42,512 nucleotides of DNA, taken from NCBI GenBank assembly GCA_903897605.1, contig CAIUCH010000012.1:1-42512 (forward strand), in the 5' to 3' direction. The stretch's first letter is position 1. Every line of letters starts with the position of its first letter. Positions 30,672-41,797 of this stretch are shown in pieces. A model generated the notes under the pieces. It had not been told where the DNA came from, did not search any database, and was given only the letters and a program-made list of their open reading frames with translations. The position numbers were made by a program, and so were the translations under genes. The DNA comes from an uncultured Alphaproteobacteria bacterium. Lineage in GTDB: Bacteria > Pseudomonadota > Alphaproteobacteria > Micropepsales > Micropepsaceae.

Positions 30672-31815
30672 GCATGCACTCCCAGCGCCCCGAGCAGCGA
30701 TTCCGCCCGCGCGGTGAGCTTTGGCCGCTGGCGTGTCACCGCCAGGGCAAAACCCATGGTGAGGGCGATCGAAAACAACGACGAGCCGCCATAAGAGATG
30801 AACGGCAGGGTCATACCCTTGGCCGGGAGCAACGACACCGCCACGCCCATATTGATGAAGGCCTGTACGGCGGTGACCACCGCCAAACCCGCGCCCGCCA
30901 GCTGGCAGAAGGGATCGCGGGCGTTGGCGGCGCGCAACAGCAAGCGCACCGTGAGCAGACCGAACAGCGCCGCGATCATGGCGCAAAGAATAAGACCGAA
31001 CTCTTCGCCGGCGACCGCGAAGATATAATCCGAATGTGCATCCGGGATGCGGTATTTGATGGTGCCCGCGCCAGGGCCGACCCCGGCGAAGCCGCCATGG
31101 GCAAAGGCCTTGAGCGCCAATCCGGCCTGATAACCGATGTCTGACGAACTCAGATACTGCGCCACGCGATGATGCACATGGGGAAAGATCGCATAGGCGG
31201 CAAAACCCAGCATTGTCGTGGCGCCCGCCAGGAGGCCGACCCAGAACAGCGGCAGGCCGGCGAAGAACAACATCGCGCCCCAGAGAGACAACAACAAACC
31301 GGTCTGCCCGACATCCGGCTGCAGCAACAGAATCGCGATCGCGGGCAGGATCAGAAGCAGGGTGATCACCGGTTTGGGCAGCTTCATCGGCGCGCGGTCG
31401 GCCAGTACGGCGGCGGCAAGAATGGCAAAGCCGGGTTTGAGAAATTCCGACGGCTGCAAACTCATGAAGCCGAAATTGAGTTCGCGCCGCGCCCCCAGCA
31501 CGTCGCTGCCCAGAAACAGGACCAGGAAAGACCCGATCAACGCGGCGGTGAAAATGAAGGCAGCCACGATCTTGACCTGCCGCAGCGACAGCAACGACGC
31601 CCCCGCCATGATGGAGAGCGCCACCACGGCATAACCCAGTTGGCGGGCGGCATAATGAAAATCGCCCGCGGTCAAAGGCCCGCCGGTGATGGCGGGGCTG
31701 GCGGCGAAGGCCAGCATCAAGCCGATGCCCAGCAGCAGGCCCATGCCGGTGAGCGCCACCTTGTCCACCGTGAACCACCAATTGGCGAAGCCGCCCTTGT
31801 CGGCGCGCGAGATAC

Positions 31816-31819
<4 letters not shown>
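30668..31819 (-). CDS. ftsW: Septal peptidoglycan glycosyltransferase FtsW (SEDS family)
   Basis: Polymerises lipid II at the septum together with FtsI. A 383-residue integral membrane protein with about ten hydrophobic segments. It shows the SEDS hallmark stretches S-L-Q-P-S-E-F-L-K-P-G-F, L-L-L-Q-P-D-V-G-Q-T and, near the C-terminus, G-M-T-L-P-F-I-S-Y-G-G-S-S. An N-terminal cytoplasmic tail of about 20 residues starts M-S-I-S-R-A-D-K. It begins at ATGA with murD and ends at ATGA with murG. RodA would be an alternative, but the position in the dcw cluster decides for FtsW. Confidence 0.97.
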
Positions 31820-33246
<1,427 letters not shown>

Positions 33247-33250
33247 CCCG

Positions 33251-34342
33251 TCACCGCAATTTCAAGGTGGCGAGGCCGGCCAGCGCCAGCACCACCGCCA
33301 CGATCCAGAAACGGATCACGATGGTGGGCTCGGTCCAGCCCAGTTGCTCGTAATGATGATGGATCGGCGCCATGCGGAACACGCGCTTGCCGGTGAGCTT
33401 GAAGGAAACCACCTGCACGATGACCGACACGGTCTCCAACACAAAGAGTCCGCCGACAATGGCAAGCACGATTTCATGCTTGGCGACCACCGCGACCGCG
33501 CCCAGCGCGCCGCCCAAGGGTAGCGATCCGGTGTCGCCCATGAAGATCGCGGCGGGCGGCGCGTTGTACCAGAGAAAGCCCAGGCCGGCGCCAACCAGCG
33601 CCGCTAGGAAGACCGCCAGCTCACCGGCGCCATCGACATAGGGTATCTGCAAATAGGCGGAGAATTTCTCGTTGCCCACCAGATAGACGATCAAAGTAAA
33701 GGTGGCGGCCGCGATCATCACCGGCACGATGGCCAGCCCGTCCAACCCGTCGGTGAAATTCACCGCATTGGCGGCGCCGGTGACGACAAAGCCGCCCACC
33801 AGAATGAAGAACAGACCCAGCGGCAGCAACGCCGTCTTGATGAAAGGCACCGCGAGCATGCCGGACAGGGACGGAATCTCGACCTGCATGATCAGCCAGG
33901 TCGCCACGAAGGCCGCAGCGAATTCGATCAAGAGGCGGGTGCGGCCCGAAAGGCCATCGGCGGTGCGTTTGGTGACTTTATAATAGTCGTCCAGAAAACC
34001 CAGCAGGCCGAACGCGCCCGTCACCAGCAACAGGATCCAGACATAGCGGTTCGACAGGCTGGCCCAGAGCAAGGTCGAGCCCACCCAGGGAATAAGAATC
34101 AGCAATCCACCCATGGTGGGCGTTCCCGCCTTTTCCACGATGTGCCGCGCCGGGCCATCGGCTCGGATGGGCTGGCCCTTGCCCTGGCGCAGCTTCAGCC
34201 AGGCGATCAAGGCGGGGTTGATCAGAAAAGCAATCAGCAGCGATGTCATCACGGCCGCGCCCGAGCGGAAAGTGAGATATTTGAACAACCGGAAGAAGGC
34301 GAGCTGGTCCAAATGGGTGAGCAGCGACAAATAATAAAGCAT
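33251..34342 (-). CDS. mraY: Phospho-MurNAc-pentapeptide translocase
   Basis: Transfers phospho-MurNAc-pentapeptide from UDP to undecaprenyl phosphate, forming lipid I. The 363-residue polytopic protein has about ten membrane segments and the MraY-specific blocks [17 protein letters not shown] (catalytic Asp pair), [21 protein letters not shown] and the histidine cluster M-A-P-I-H-H-H-Y-E. The ATG at 34342 is used because the standard N-terminus M-L-Y-Y-L starts there and it shares one base with the murF stop (TGATG). Confidence 0.97.
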   Translation of the reverse strand: MLYYLSLLTHLDQLAFFRLFKYLTFRSGAAVMTSLLIAFLINPALIAWLKLRQGKGQPIRADGPARHIVEKAGTPTMGGLLILIPWVGSTLLWASLSNRYVWILLLVTGAFGLLGFLDDYYKVTKRTADGLSGRTRLLIEFAAAFVATWLIMQVEIPSLSGMLAVPFIKTALLPLGLFFILVGGFVVTGAANAVNFTDGLDGLAIVPVMIAAATFTLIVYLVGNEKFSAYLQIPYVDGAGELAVFLAALVGAGLGFLWYNAPPAAIFMGDTGSLPLGGALGAVAVVAKHEIVLAIVGGLFVLETVSVIVQVVSFKLTGKRVFRMAPIHHHYEQLGWTEPTIVIRFWIVAVVLALAGLATLKLR

Positions 34343-35694
34343 CAGCCGTTTGCCCCTTTCAACGCTTCGACAATCACCGCCATCCGGCTTCCCAATGAGC
34401 CTTTCACCAGCACCGTGTCGCCGGGCCTGACAACCGATGTCAGCTTGGGCGCCAGGGCGGTGGAATTTTCCGCATAGGCGCCGCGCCGTGCGGCGGGCAG
34501 CGCATCCCACAAGGCCTTCATCTGCGGGCCCGAGGCAAAGACCAGATCGGTATGCGCGGCGGCGATGGGTTCGGCCAGCGCCGCATGCAGCGCCGGGCCG
34601 CCCTCGCCCATCTCCAGCATGTCGCCCAGCACCGCCAGCTTGCGGCCTTGGGCGGTGCTCAGCAAAGCCAGCGCCGCCGTCATGGAGGCGGGATTGGCGT
34701 TGTAGCTTTCATCGATCACATGAATGCCGTTGGCATCAAAGCGGGCGCCGCGGCCTTTCAAGGCCGTAAAATCTTTCAGCGCCGCCGCCGCGTTCAGCAC
34801 ATCGCCATCCGCCAGCGAGACCGCCGCCAGTGCCGCCACCACATTCATCGCGATATGCTCGCCGGGCGCGCCGACCAGGCAGTCCACGGCGCGGCCCAGA
34901 ATATCGGCTTTCACCCGCATGCCGGCGCCGTCCGGCATGAACGACAGAAGCTTTGCTTCGCCGGCATGGCCGAACCGCACCACGCGGCCGACTTGCGACT
35001 GCGCGGCGCGGGCGAGGAGGCGTTCGGCATAAGGCGAGCCGGATGGGATCAGCGCCGCGCCGCCGGGCAGCAATCCTTCGAAGATTTCGGATTTGGCGTC
35101 GGCGATCGCCTCGCAGGAGCCGAAGAATTCCAGATGCGCCGGCGCGATGGTGGTGATCAGCGCCACATGCGGACGGACAAAGGAAACCAGGTTGCGGATC
35201 TCGCCGGCATGGTTCATGCCGATCTCGAACACGCCATATTCGGCATCGCGCGGCAGTGACGCCAGACTGAGCGGCACGCCCCAATGATTGTTGTAGGACG
35301 CTGCCGATGCATGGGTGCGGCCCAAGGCGTTGCAGCAGAGCCGCAGAATCTCCTTGGTGGTGGTCTTGCCGGCGCTGCCGGTGACCGCCAGGATTTTGGC
35401 GTCGCTGCGGGCACGGGCGGCACGGGCGAGATCTTCCAGGCCGCGCTGGGTATCGGCGACGCTGAGCAGCGGGCCTTTGGAGCCCGGCAGCGAGCGGCTG
35501 ACCAGAGCGGCGCCGGCCTTGGCTTCGAACGCCGCGTTCACAAAATCATGGCCGTCGCGCTCGCCTTTCAGCGCCACGAACAGATCGCCCTCCTTCAAGG
35601 TGCGGGTGTCGATGGAAAGACCGCGCACGACAAAACTCTTGCTGGCGCTCCCCAAGGTGGCGGCTTCGGCTTCGACTGAGGTCCACAGCGTCAT
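34342..35694 (-). CDS. murF: UDP-MurNAc-tripeptide--D-alanyl-D-alanine ligase
   Basis: Joins the D-Ala-D-Ala made by Ddl to UDP-MurNAc-tripeptide. The 450-residue Mur ligase has the N-terminal block [16 protein letters not shown], the ATP loop G-S-A-G-K-T-T (106-112), [10 protein letters not shown] shortly after, [10 protein letters not shown] and I-D-E-S-Y-N-A-N-P near the third domain, all MurF-typical. The start overlaps the murE stop by ATGA and the stop overlaps the mraY start. Confidence 0.97.
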   Translation of the reverse strand: MTLWTSVEAEAATLGSASKSFVVRGLSIDTRTLKEGDLFVALKGERDGHDFVNAAFEAKAGAALVSRSLPGSKGPLLSVADTQRGLEDLARAARARSDAKILAVTGSAGKTTTKEILRLCCNALGRTHASAASYNNHWGVPLSLASLPRDAEYGVFEIGMNHAGEIRNLVSFVRPHVALITTIAPAHLEFFGSCEAIADAKSEIFEGLLPGGAALIPSGSPYAERLLARAAQSQVGRVVRFGHAGEAKLLSFMPDGAGMRVKADILGRAVDCLVGAPGEHIAMNVVAALAAVSLADGDVLNAAAALKDFTALKGRGARFDANGIHVIDESYNANPASMTAALALLSTAQGRKLAVLGDMLEMGEGGPALHAALAEPIAAAHTDLVFASGPQMKALWDALPAARRGAYAENSTALAPKLTSVVRPGDTVLVKGSLGSRMAVIVEALKGANG

Positions 35695-37115
35695 GCCGCG
35701 CGTCCCCCCAAAGCCAACGCCGCCTTCATCGCTTCCTCGCGGTCGGAGAAGGGCCGCACCTCGCTGCCGACATACTGGCCGGTCTCATGGCCCTTGCCCG
35801 CCAGCACCAGCACATCGCCCACCTGAAGCGCGGCGATCCCGGCGCGGATGGCTTCGGCGCGGTCACCGATCTCACGCGCCGCCGGAACGGTGGCAAGAAT
35901 TTCCTTGCGGATGATGGCGGGATTCTCGCTGCGGGGATTGTCGTCGGTGACGATCACATCGTCGGCCAGCGCCGCCGCGATCTGGCCCATCAGCGGGCGT
36001 TTGCCCTTGTCCCGGTCGCCGCCGCAGCCGAACATCACATGCAGCTTGCCGGCGGTGTGCGGCCGAAGCGCCTTCAGCACTTTCTCCAGCGAGTCCGGCG
36101 TATGGGCGTAGTCCACATAGATCGGCGCGCCGCTGAGGGCATAGGCGACCTTTTCCATCCGGCCCGGCGCGCCTTTCAGATGCGCCAGCGCCGCGAAAAC
36201 TTTCTGTGCGTCCTCGCCCAGGCCGATGGCAAGACCTGCCGCCACCAGGGCATTGGAAGCCTGGAATGCGCCCGCCAGCGGCAGCAACACATTATATGTG
36301 TGACCGTCATGCACGATGCCAAGCGCCTGGGCGTCGCCTTGGCTGTGACGAGACTTCAGCCGGATGCTCTCGCCGGTTTGCCCCACCGTCAGCAAGCGCA
36401 GGCCACGTTCCTTCGCCGCCGCGATGAAAGCGTCGGCATGGTCCGCGTCGCTGTTGACCACCGCGACACCGCCTTGCGCGACCACTTCGGTGAAGAGACG
36501 AAGCTTGGCCGCGAGGTAATCCTCGAATGTGGCGTGGTAATCCATGTGATCGCGGGTGATGTTGGTGAAGCCCGCGCCCGCCACCATCACGCCATCCAGG
36601 CGATACTGGTCCAGGCCGTGGCTGGACGCTTCGATGGCGAGGTGTTCGACCCCGTCGCGTTTCAATCCCGCCAGCAGGTGGTGGATTTCCACCGGATCGG
36701 GGGTGGTGTGGCTGAGCGGTGCTTCGCCCTTGGGGCCCACCACGCCGACCGTACCAAGACTGGCGGCGGGCTTTCCCAGCGCCGTCCAGATTTCGCGCAG
36801 GAAGGCGACAATGGAGGATTTGCCCTTGGTGCCGGTGACGGCGGCGACAGTGTCGGGCTGGGCGCCATAAAAAGCCGCTGCCATGCGCGCTAGCCTGAGG
36901 CGGGGATTTTCGTCGGCGATGAATGCCACGCCCAATTGCGCCACATCGGCCGCCACCTCCGGCCGCGCCAGCACGGCACGAGCGCCACGCGCCACCGCGT
37001 CGGACAGAAAGCGCGCGCCGTCGGTCTTGCTGCCGGGCAAGGCCGCGAACAGATAGCCGGCTTTGACCTTGCGGCTGTCGCTGGTCAGTCCTGTGAAGTC
37101 ACGTGCCGCCACCAT
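35691..37115 (-). CDS. murE: UDP-MurNAc-dipeptide--meso-diaminopimelate ligase (short N-terminus)
   Basis: Adds meso-diaminopimelate to UDP-MurNAc-L-Ala-D-Glu. The 474 residues include the ATP loop G-T-K-G-K-S (95-100) and D-N-P-R (392-395), the motif that selects meso-DAP over lysine, so the wall is DAP-type. The protein begins M-V-A-A-R-D-F-T-G-L-T-S-D-S-R-K. Family members have roughly 20 more residues before T-x-D-S-R, and the DNPR position (413 in E. coli) shows the same deficit. An in-frame TAA lies 7 codons' length or less upstream (inside GATAAAACGCC), so no longer start is available. The ribosome-binding site is weak. The 49-bp gap to ftsI is wide for this cluster. Confidence 0.95.
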   Translation of the reverse strand: MVAARDFTGLTSDSRKVKAGYLFAALPGSKTDGARFLSDAVARGARAVLARPEVAADVAQLGVAFIADENPRLRLARMAAAFYGAQPDTVAAVTGTKGKSSIVAFLREIWTALGKPAASLGTVGVVGPKGEAPLSHTTPDPVEIHHLLAGLKRDGVEHLAIEASSHGLDQYRLDGVMVAGAGFTNITRDHMDYHATFEDYLAAKLRLFTEVVAQGGVAVVNSDADHADAFIAAAKERGLRLLTVGQTGESIRLKSRHSQGDAQALGIVHDGHTYNVLLPLAGAFQASNALVAAGLAIGLGEDAQKVFAALAHLKGAPGRMEKVAYALSGAPIYVDYAHTPDSLEKVLKALRPHTAGKLHVMFGCGGDRDKGKRPLMGQIAAALADDVIVTDDNPRSENPAIIRKEILATVPAAREIGDRAEAIRAGIAALQVGDVLVLAGKGHETGQYVGSEVRPFSDREEAMKAALALGGRAA

Positions 37116-37164
37116 GGCGTTTTATCTTTCTTGTCCACCACATTCGTCCGCGAATGGGGCGCCA

Positions 37165-38769
37165 TTATGAATTTCCATCCGCCAGACGGGCCGGCGGTGC
37201 CGTGTTCGGTACGCCAAGAAGCGGCGCGATGCGTGCGATCACCCGGCCAGCCAAAGGCGCGGCGGTATAGCCCGCCAGGGCGAAGCCGCCCGTCGCCTTG
37301 ATGCCATGCGGCTGATCCATCAGCACAAAAACGAGGTAGCGGGGATTTTCGATGGGGAAAGCGGCGAAGAAAGAGGTGCGCAGCGCATGGGCAATGTAGT
37401 GGCCATGCTCGCCAGGCACCTGGGCCGAGCCGGTCTTGCCGCCCACCTCATAGCCTTCGACATTGGCGTTCTTGCCGGTGCCGTTGGTCACCACATAACG
37501 CAACAGGTCGCGCATCTGCTGGCTGGTTTGCGGCTTGATCAACTGGGCGCCGCGCCGGTCGGCATCGGTCTTGATGAAAGTGGGCGTGAGCTCGCGCCCG
37601 CCATTGACGATCGCCGCCGCCGACGCCGCGAAGCGCAGCGGGCTGACCGAAATGCCCTGACCGAAGGCGATGGTGGCGGTTTCGATCATGCCCCAGTTGG
37701 TGGGATAGAGCGGGCGGCGTTGCTCGGTCAGTTCCGAACGGATCGGTGCCAACAACCCCAGATGCGACAGGAATTGCTTCTGCCGCACACCGCCGGACCG
37801 CAATGCGATCCGTGCCGTACCGATGTTGGAGGATTGCGCCAGAATATCGCGCGCCGCCAGGGATGCCGGCATGCGCTCGGCTTCATGGATGGTATATTTG
37901 CCGATCTTGTAGCCCTGGCCGATCTGGAAGACTTCATCCAGATTCATGGTGTGATCCTCGAACGCCAGGGCGAAAGAGAAGATCTTGAACACCGAACCCA
38001 ACTCATAAACGTCCTGGGCCATGATGTTGCGGGTGGTGTCTTCGCCGGTGAGGCTGCGCCCGTTGGGATCGAAGTCCGGCAGCGATGCCATGGCGAGAAT
38101 CTCGCCCGTGCGCACATCCATCACCAAGCCGCCGGCGGCATGGGCGCCGAACGTATCGCGCTGCGCCGCGATCTCGTGCGCCAGGATATATTGAACCCGC
38201 ATGTCGATGGAGGTGATAACGGGGGTGCCGTCATCGGCGGCGCGGATCTTGTCCTGAAGCCCCAGCTCCAGACCGGAGACGCCGTTATTGTCGGGATCGG
38301 TGACACCCAGAAGCTGGGCGGCATTGCGGCCATCGGGATAGTAGCGCTTAACGCTGGGCTCGAACTCAAGGCCCGGCAGGCCCAGATGCATGACCTTGCT
38401 TTCGATCGCCGGGGTTACCTGCCGCGCGATCAGGACATAAGGGTGCTTGGTGTTGGCAAAACCGGCGCGCAAACGGCCCTCGTCGGCGCCGGTGGCGGCG
38501 GCAAGATCGCGAGCTGCTTCATTCTTGTTCCAGAAGACATGCGGGCGGGCATAGAGATCCTGGACCGGAAGATCGCGCGCCAGCAATTCGCCATTGCGGT
38601 CCACCAGGTCGGCGCGGGCGGTGACGGTGCGGTCTTCAAATCCGCTGCGACCATCTCCCCGCATCAAGCTGACATCGACTAGGCGGAGTCCAACCAGCGT
38701 GAAGGCGGCAACGCAGAAAACCGCTCCGATGACAATGCGCCGCTGGAAAACGCCGGGGACGTCCGCCAT
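37165..38769 (-). CDS. ftsI: Septal peptidoglycan transpeptidase FtsI (PBP3)
   Basis: Class B penicillin-binding protein that cross-links septal peptidoglycan. The 534 residues have a short cytoplasmic tail, one membrane segment (about 12-33), the pedestal domain with R-G-D-G-R-S and R-Y-Y-P-D-G-R, and a transpeptidase domain with S-V-F-K (nucleophile Ser259, Lys262), S-S-N (313-315) and K-T-G-S (445-448). All catalytic residues are intact. It begins 6 bp after ftsL and pairs functionally with FtsW further down the cluster. The C-terminal tail after the transpeptidase fold is short. Confidence 0.97.
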   Translation of the reverse strand: MADVPGVFQRRIVIGAVFCVAAFTLVGLRLVDVSLMRGDGRSGFEDRTVTARADLVDRNGELLARDLPVQDLYARPHVFWNKNEAARDLAAATGADEGRLRAGFANTKHPYVLIARQVTPAIESKVMHLGLPGLEFEPSVKRYYPDGRNAAQLLGVTDPDNNGVSGLELGLQDKIRAADDGTPVITSIDMRVQYILAHEIAAQRDTFGAHAAGGLVMDVRTGEILAMASLPDFDPNGRSLTGEDTTRNIMAQDVYELGSVFKIFSFALAFEDHTMNLDEVFQIGQGYKIGKYTIHEAERMPASLAARDILAQSSNIGTARIALRSGGVRQKQFLSHLGLLAPIRSELTEQRRPLYPTNWGMIETATIAFGQGISVSPLRFAASAAAIVNGGRELTPTFIKTDADRRGAQLIKPQTSQQMRDLLRYVVTNGTGKNANVEGYEVGGKTGSAQVPGEHGHYIAHALRTSFFAAFPIENPRYLVFVLMDQPHGIKATGGFALAGYTAAPLAGRVIARIAPLLGVPNTAPPARLADGNS

Positions 38770-38775
38770 GAATCT

Positions 38776-39168
38776 CTAGAATCCCGTTTGATCGGAAATG
38801 GGTTGCGGGGCAAGCATGGGACGCACCATGGCCACCGAGGATTGCGGCGCTTCGGCGCTGGCGTTGCGGACCGGCGAATTGTTCAGCGCTGCATCGCCCC
38901 GGCGCGGCAGCAGATCAAACGAAGAAAGCTGCACCGAGCTCGTGTCGCTCATGCCATGGTTTTGCGCCAGTTCCTGGATGCGGGCAGGACCGGCGACGCG
39001 GGCCCATTCGGTCTGCAGCACGCTGATGCTGCCATGCGCTTCGCGGATCTGACGATTGACCTTGGTGAGCTCCATCTGGGTGACGCGGGTGCGTTCCGAG
39101 ACATGATAGAGCGCCAGGATCGACAGCCCCATCAGCGCCACGCAGAAGAAATTGAGCAGCCGGATCAT
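38776..39168 (-). CDS. ftsL: Cell division protein FtsL
   Basis: Small bitopic divisome protein that, with FtsB and FtsQ, activates FtsWI. The 130 residues have a membrane segment at 3-22 (L-L-N-F-F-C-V-A-L-M-G-L) and a heptad-like coiled coil after it (about 28-62: R-T-R-V-T-Q-M-E-L-T-K-V-N-R). P-A-R-I-Q-E-L-A is similar to the FtsL A-R-I-E-x-x-A segment, and a disordered tail follows. Sequence identity in this family is low, so the call rests on size, topology and position between rsmH and ftsI. The ATG at 39168 is chosen since it begins the membrane segment. Confidence 0.88.
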   Translation of the reverse strand: MIRLLNFFCVALMGLSILALYHVSERTRVTQMELTKVNRQIREAHGSISVLQTEWARVAGPARIQELAQNHGMSDTSSVQLSSFDLLPRRGDAALNNSPVRNASAEAPQSSVAMVRPMLAPQPISDQTGF

Positions 39169-39181
39169 TGCCAAGTCTCCT

Positions 39182-40090
39182 TCAAGCAGCCAACCGCTCG
39201 GCGATCCGCAACTTGGCGGAACGGGCGCGGGGATTGATTGCGATCTCATCCGCGGACGGCGTCTGCGGACGGTTGGTGAGAAGCCGGAACGCGGCATGCG
39301 CGGCCTGGCCCGTATCTGGCGCATGGCGCGAGGCGCGCGGGCGCGTATCGCTGTGGCGCGTGAGGAACTGCTTGACGATGCGGTCTTCCAGACTGTGGAA
39401 CGACACCACGGCCAGGCGGCCGCGCGGCGCCAGAATGCGCAGGGCCGCTTCCAGCCCGCGTTCCAGCTCACCCAGCTCGTCATTCACATGGATGCGAAGC
39501 GCCTGGAAGGTGCGGGTGGCGGGATGAATGGCATGGCGCAGCGCGGCCGGACCCTGGGCATCGGAAACGATCTTCGCCAGCTGCGCGGTGCCGGTGACGG
39601 GCCGCGCGGCGATGATGGCGCGGGCGATGCGGCGGGCATTCTTCTCCTCGCCATAACGGGCAATGATCTGGGACAGGCTGCGCTCGTCGGCATTGTTGAC
39701 CAGGTCGGCGGCGCTTTCGCCCGACAGACTCATGCGCATATCCAGAGGGCCATCCTCGCGGAATGAAAAACCCCGCGAAGGCGTGTCGAATTGGAATGAT
39801 GAAACGCCCAGATCCAGCACGATGCCGTCGCTTTCACTGGCAAACTCATCCATCCGGGAGAATTCACCCGCGACCAGGGTAAGCCGTCCGTCGAATTGCT
39901 CGACCAGCTTCTGGCCCCGCGCGATGGCCTCGGGATCGCGGTCAATACCCAGCACCTGGCAATCGGCGGCTTCCAGGATGGCGCAGGCATAGCCGCCGCC
40001 GCCGAAGGTCCCATCGATGTAGCGCGCGCCGTCGCGTGGGCTGAGCGCGGTCAGAACTTCCTTCAGCATCACGGGCAGATGGCCGCTCAT
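39182..40090 (-). CDS. rsmH: 16S rRNA (cytosine-1402-N4)-methyltransferase
   Basis: Methylates C1402 in the decoding centre of 16S rRNA. The 302-residue protein begins [10 protein letters not shown], has the SAM site D-G-T-F-G-G-G-G-Y (family usual DGTxGxGGH), [16 protein letters not shown], the [15 protein letters not shown] block and the C-terminal [13 protein letters not shown]. Tyr replaces the usual His after GGG. The ATG overlaps the mraZ stop by four bases. Confidence 0.97.
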   Translation of the reverse strand: MSGHLPVMLKEVLTALSPRDGARYIDGTFGGGGYACAILEAADCQVLGIDRDPEAIARGQKLVEQFDGRLTLVAGEFSRMDEFASESDGIVLDLGVSSFQFDTPSRGFSFREDGPLDMRMSLSGESAADLVNNADERSLSQIIARYGEEKNARRIARAIIAARPVTGTAQLAKIVSDAQGPAALRHAIHPATRTFQALRIHVNDELGELERGLEAALRILAPRGRLAVVSFHSLEDRIVKQFLTRHSDTRPRASRHAPDTGQAAHAAFRLLTNRPQTPSADEIAINPRARSAKLRIAERLAA

Positions 40091-40566
40091 GCGTCACCGC
40101 CTTGTGCCGCCATACGGGCGCGCTCCAGACGGGCCTTCATCCGCGCCAGGGCTTCCGCCTGTATCGGCGCGTAGGTATCGGCATCCCAGATCTGGAATTT
40201 CTGCGACAGACCGACAAAGGCGACGCGGTCCTTCAAATTGGCATGTTCGATCATCGCATCAGGAAGGCGCACACGGCCCTGATCGTCGGCGACCAGAAGC
40301 TGGGTACGCGAGATGACGGCGGTCGCTTCGTCGTCATGGACCGGTGAGAAGAACGGATCCTGTGTCGATAGGCGCGCATGCAAAGTGTCGATCACGCTTT
40401 GGCCGAACGCTTCCAGCGCGGCTTCCGCGAAGCTGGGGCAGACGTAAACGCCTTGGGTGTTCTGGGCGGCGAGAATGTGGCGGTAGGACGCGGGAATACA
40501 GACCCGCCCCTTGCTGTCGAGCGACCCCATGACCGTCGAAATGAACGGCTGGACCAACCCGGTCAT
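40087..40566 (-). CDS. mraZ: Transcriptional regulator MraZ
   Basis: AbrB-like DNA-binding protein that autoregulates the dcw cluster. The 159 residues contain two swapped-hairpin repeats: [22 protein letters not shown] split over residues 8-29, and [13 protein letters not shown] with [13 protein letters not shown]. Both repeats keep the D-x-x-G-R-V-x-(I/L)-P core. The ATG at 40566 gives the alphaproteobacterial N-terminus. A set of TGGGA repeats about 80-105 bp upstream fits its operator. It is the first gene of the cluster and couples to rsmH by ATGA. Confidence 0.95.
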   Translation of the reverse strand: MTGLVQPFISTVMGSLDSKGRVCIPASYRHILAAQNTQGVYVCPSFAEAALEAFGQSVIDTLHARLSTQDPFFSPVHDDEATAVISRTQLLVADDQGRVRLPDAMIEHANLKDRVAFVGLSQKFQIWDADTYAPIQAEALARMKARLERARMAAQGGDA

Positions 40567-40645
40567 CGCTTGTCGTGCCCCCTTGTCCCAGTGCGTCCGG
40601 GCGGCCGGTCAATCGGCCGTTGTTCGGACGGGATAACGAGACCCC

Positions 40646-40670
40646 TGGGATAACATGGGATAACATGGGA
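40646..40670. promoter_or_regulatory. MraZ operator: three TGGGA boxes at 10-bp period
   Basis: On the plus strand TGGGA occurs at 40646-40650, 40656-40660 and 40666-40670, each followed by a TAACA or similar 5-bp spacer. A degenerate fourth box, CGGGA, lies at 40629-40633. Direct TGGGA-type repeats with 5-bp spacers are the known MraZ target in E. coli. Here they stand about 80-105 bp before mraZ and overlap the presumed -10 region, as expected for autorepression. Confidence 0.8.
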
Positions 40671-40686
40671 CGAAGCGTCGCGTCAA
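40658..40686 (-). promoter_or_regulatory. Likely dcw cluster promoter
   Basis: On the minus strand TTGACG (40686-40681), a 17-bp spacer and TTATCC (40663-40658) form a sigma-70-like pair with a good -35 and a weak -10. A start near 40650 would give an untranslated leader of about 85 nt before mraZ. The -10 lies inside the TGGGA repeats. Confidence 0.45.
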
Positions 40687-40924
40687 ACGAAAAACCCATA
40701 TTTTTGAGGGACTTGCCTATGTGTTGTGACGTGCCGCCTCACAATGGGTTGCGAATCCCGGAACAAATCCGAAACACGGAAAGGATGTGGTGAGATCGGT
40801 AAAGGATGTCTTAACCACGAACGGCGTTCGACCGGACGCGGCGATGACTTTTTCGCATCGCGGCGCGCGCTGAGTCGAACAGCGCCGGCCTATTCTGGCA
40901 GCTAACAACAGAGGAAAGCGCGAC

Positions 40925-41797
40925 ATGAAAATCGGATTTATCGGCCTGGGCCTGATGGGATCGGCGATGGCGGGCAACCTGATCAAGGCGGGACATTCCT
41001 TGACCGTGTGGAACCGCTCGCCGGAGGCGGTGAAGGCGCTGGTGGCGCAGGGCGCGACGGCTGCCAGGACACCTGCCGACGCCATGCAAGGCGAAGTGCT
41101 TTTCTCCATGCTGGCCAGCGATCAGGTGATGCAGGACGTCGGCCTGGACGCCGCGCTGTTGGAGAAGGCGGCGAAGGGTCTCATTCACGTCAATCTTGCC
41201 ACCATCTCGCCAGCCTTCGCGCGCGCGCTGGCCGCCGCGCATGACAGCCGCGGGCTGGGCTATGTCGCCGCGCCGGTATTCGCGCGGCCCGACGCGGCGG
41301 CAAAGGGCATGGCCGTAGTGATCGTCGCCGGCGCCAATGGCGATGTCGCCAAGGTCGAGCCTTTGCTGGCACAGATCGGACGGCGCACGGTGCGGGTGGG
41401 CGAGACCCCCGAGATGGCAAATCTCTTCAAGATCGCCGGCAATTTCATGATCATGAGCGCGGTGGAGACCTTGGGCGAAGCCTTTGCGCTTCTCAGGAAA
41501 GGCGGCGTTGATGCTGGCCAATTCCTCGACACCATGACCGAGGGCCTGTTCGCGGCGCCGGTCTACAAGAATTACGGCAAGCAGATTCTCGATCAGGCGT
41601 ATGAGCCCGCCGGCTTCTTTCTGCGGCTGGGGCTGAAGGATGCCAATATCGTCAAGGGCGCGTCCGAAGAACTGGCGGTGCCGATGCCGCTGCTTGATCT
41701 GGTGCGCGGCCATTACGAAGAAGCGATGAAAAAAGGCTGGGGCGAAAAGGACTGGGCTGCCCTTGGCGCGCTGGTGGCGGAAAAGGCCGGCCTCTGA
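40925..41797 (+). CDS. NAD(P)-dependent beta-hydroxyacid dehydrogenase
   Basis: A 290-residue cytoplasmic enzyme of the 3-hydroxyisobutyrate / tartronate-semialdehyde reductase family. The N-terminal Rossmann fold has F-I-G-L-G-L-M-G (5-12). The adenine-ribose region V-W-N-R-S-P-E (28-34), with Asn-Arg-Ser after the second strand, suggests NADP(H). The all-helical C-terminal domain has catalytic Lys169 and Asn173 (F-K-I-A-G-N-F). The substrate loop, usually D-A-P-V-S-G-G, reads A-A-P-V-F-A-R-P-D, which points to the subgroup sometimes called beta-HAD or GLYR1-like rather than true MmsB. Substrate unknown. Its TGA overlaps the start of the DUF1810 gene. Confidence 0.9.
   Translation: MKIGFIGLGLMGSAMAGNLIKAGHSLTVWNRSPEAVKALVAQGATAARTPADAMQGEVLFSMLASDQVMQDVGLDAALLEKAAKGLIHVNLATISPAFARALAAAHDSRGLGYVAAPVFARPDAAAKGMAVVIVAGANGDVAKVEPLLAQIGRRTVRVGETPEMANLFKIAGNFMIMSAVETLGEAFALLRKGGVDAGQFLDTMTEGLFAAPVYKNYGKQILDQAYEPAGFFLRLGLKDANIVKGASEELAVPMPLLDLVRGHYEEAMKKGWGEKDWAALGALVAEKAGL

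Larger units (their letters stand above)
40567..40924. other. Divergent regulatory region between mraZ and the dehydrogenase gene
   Basis: About 358 bp with no convincing gene. It carries the MraZ boxes (40646-40670), a likely dcw promoter overlapping them, and an AT-rich stretch near 40686-40720. Two GANTC words (40753-40757, 40872-40876) lie towards the dehydrogenase, whose own promoter I could not fix; GAGGAAAG (40912-40919) just before 40925 is its ribosome-binding site. Confidence 0.55.
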
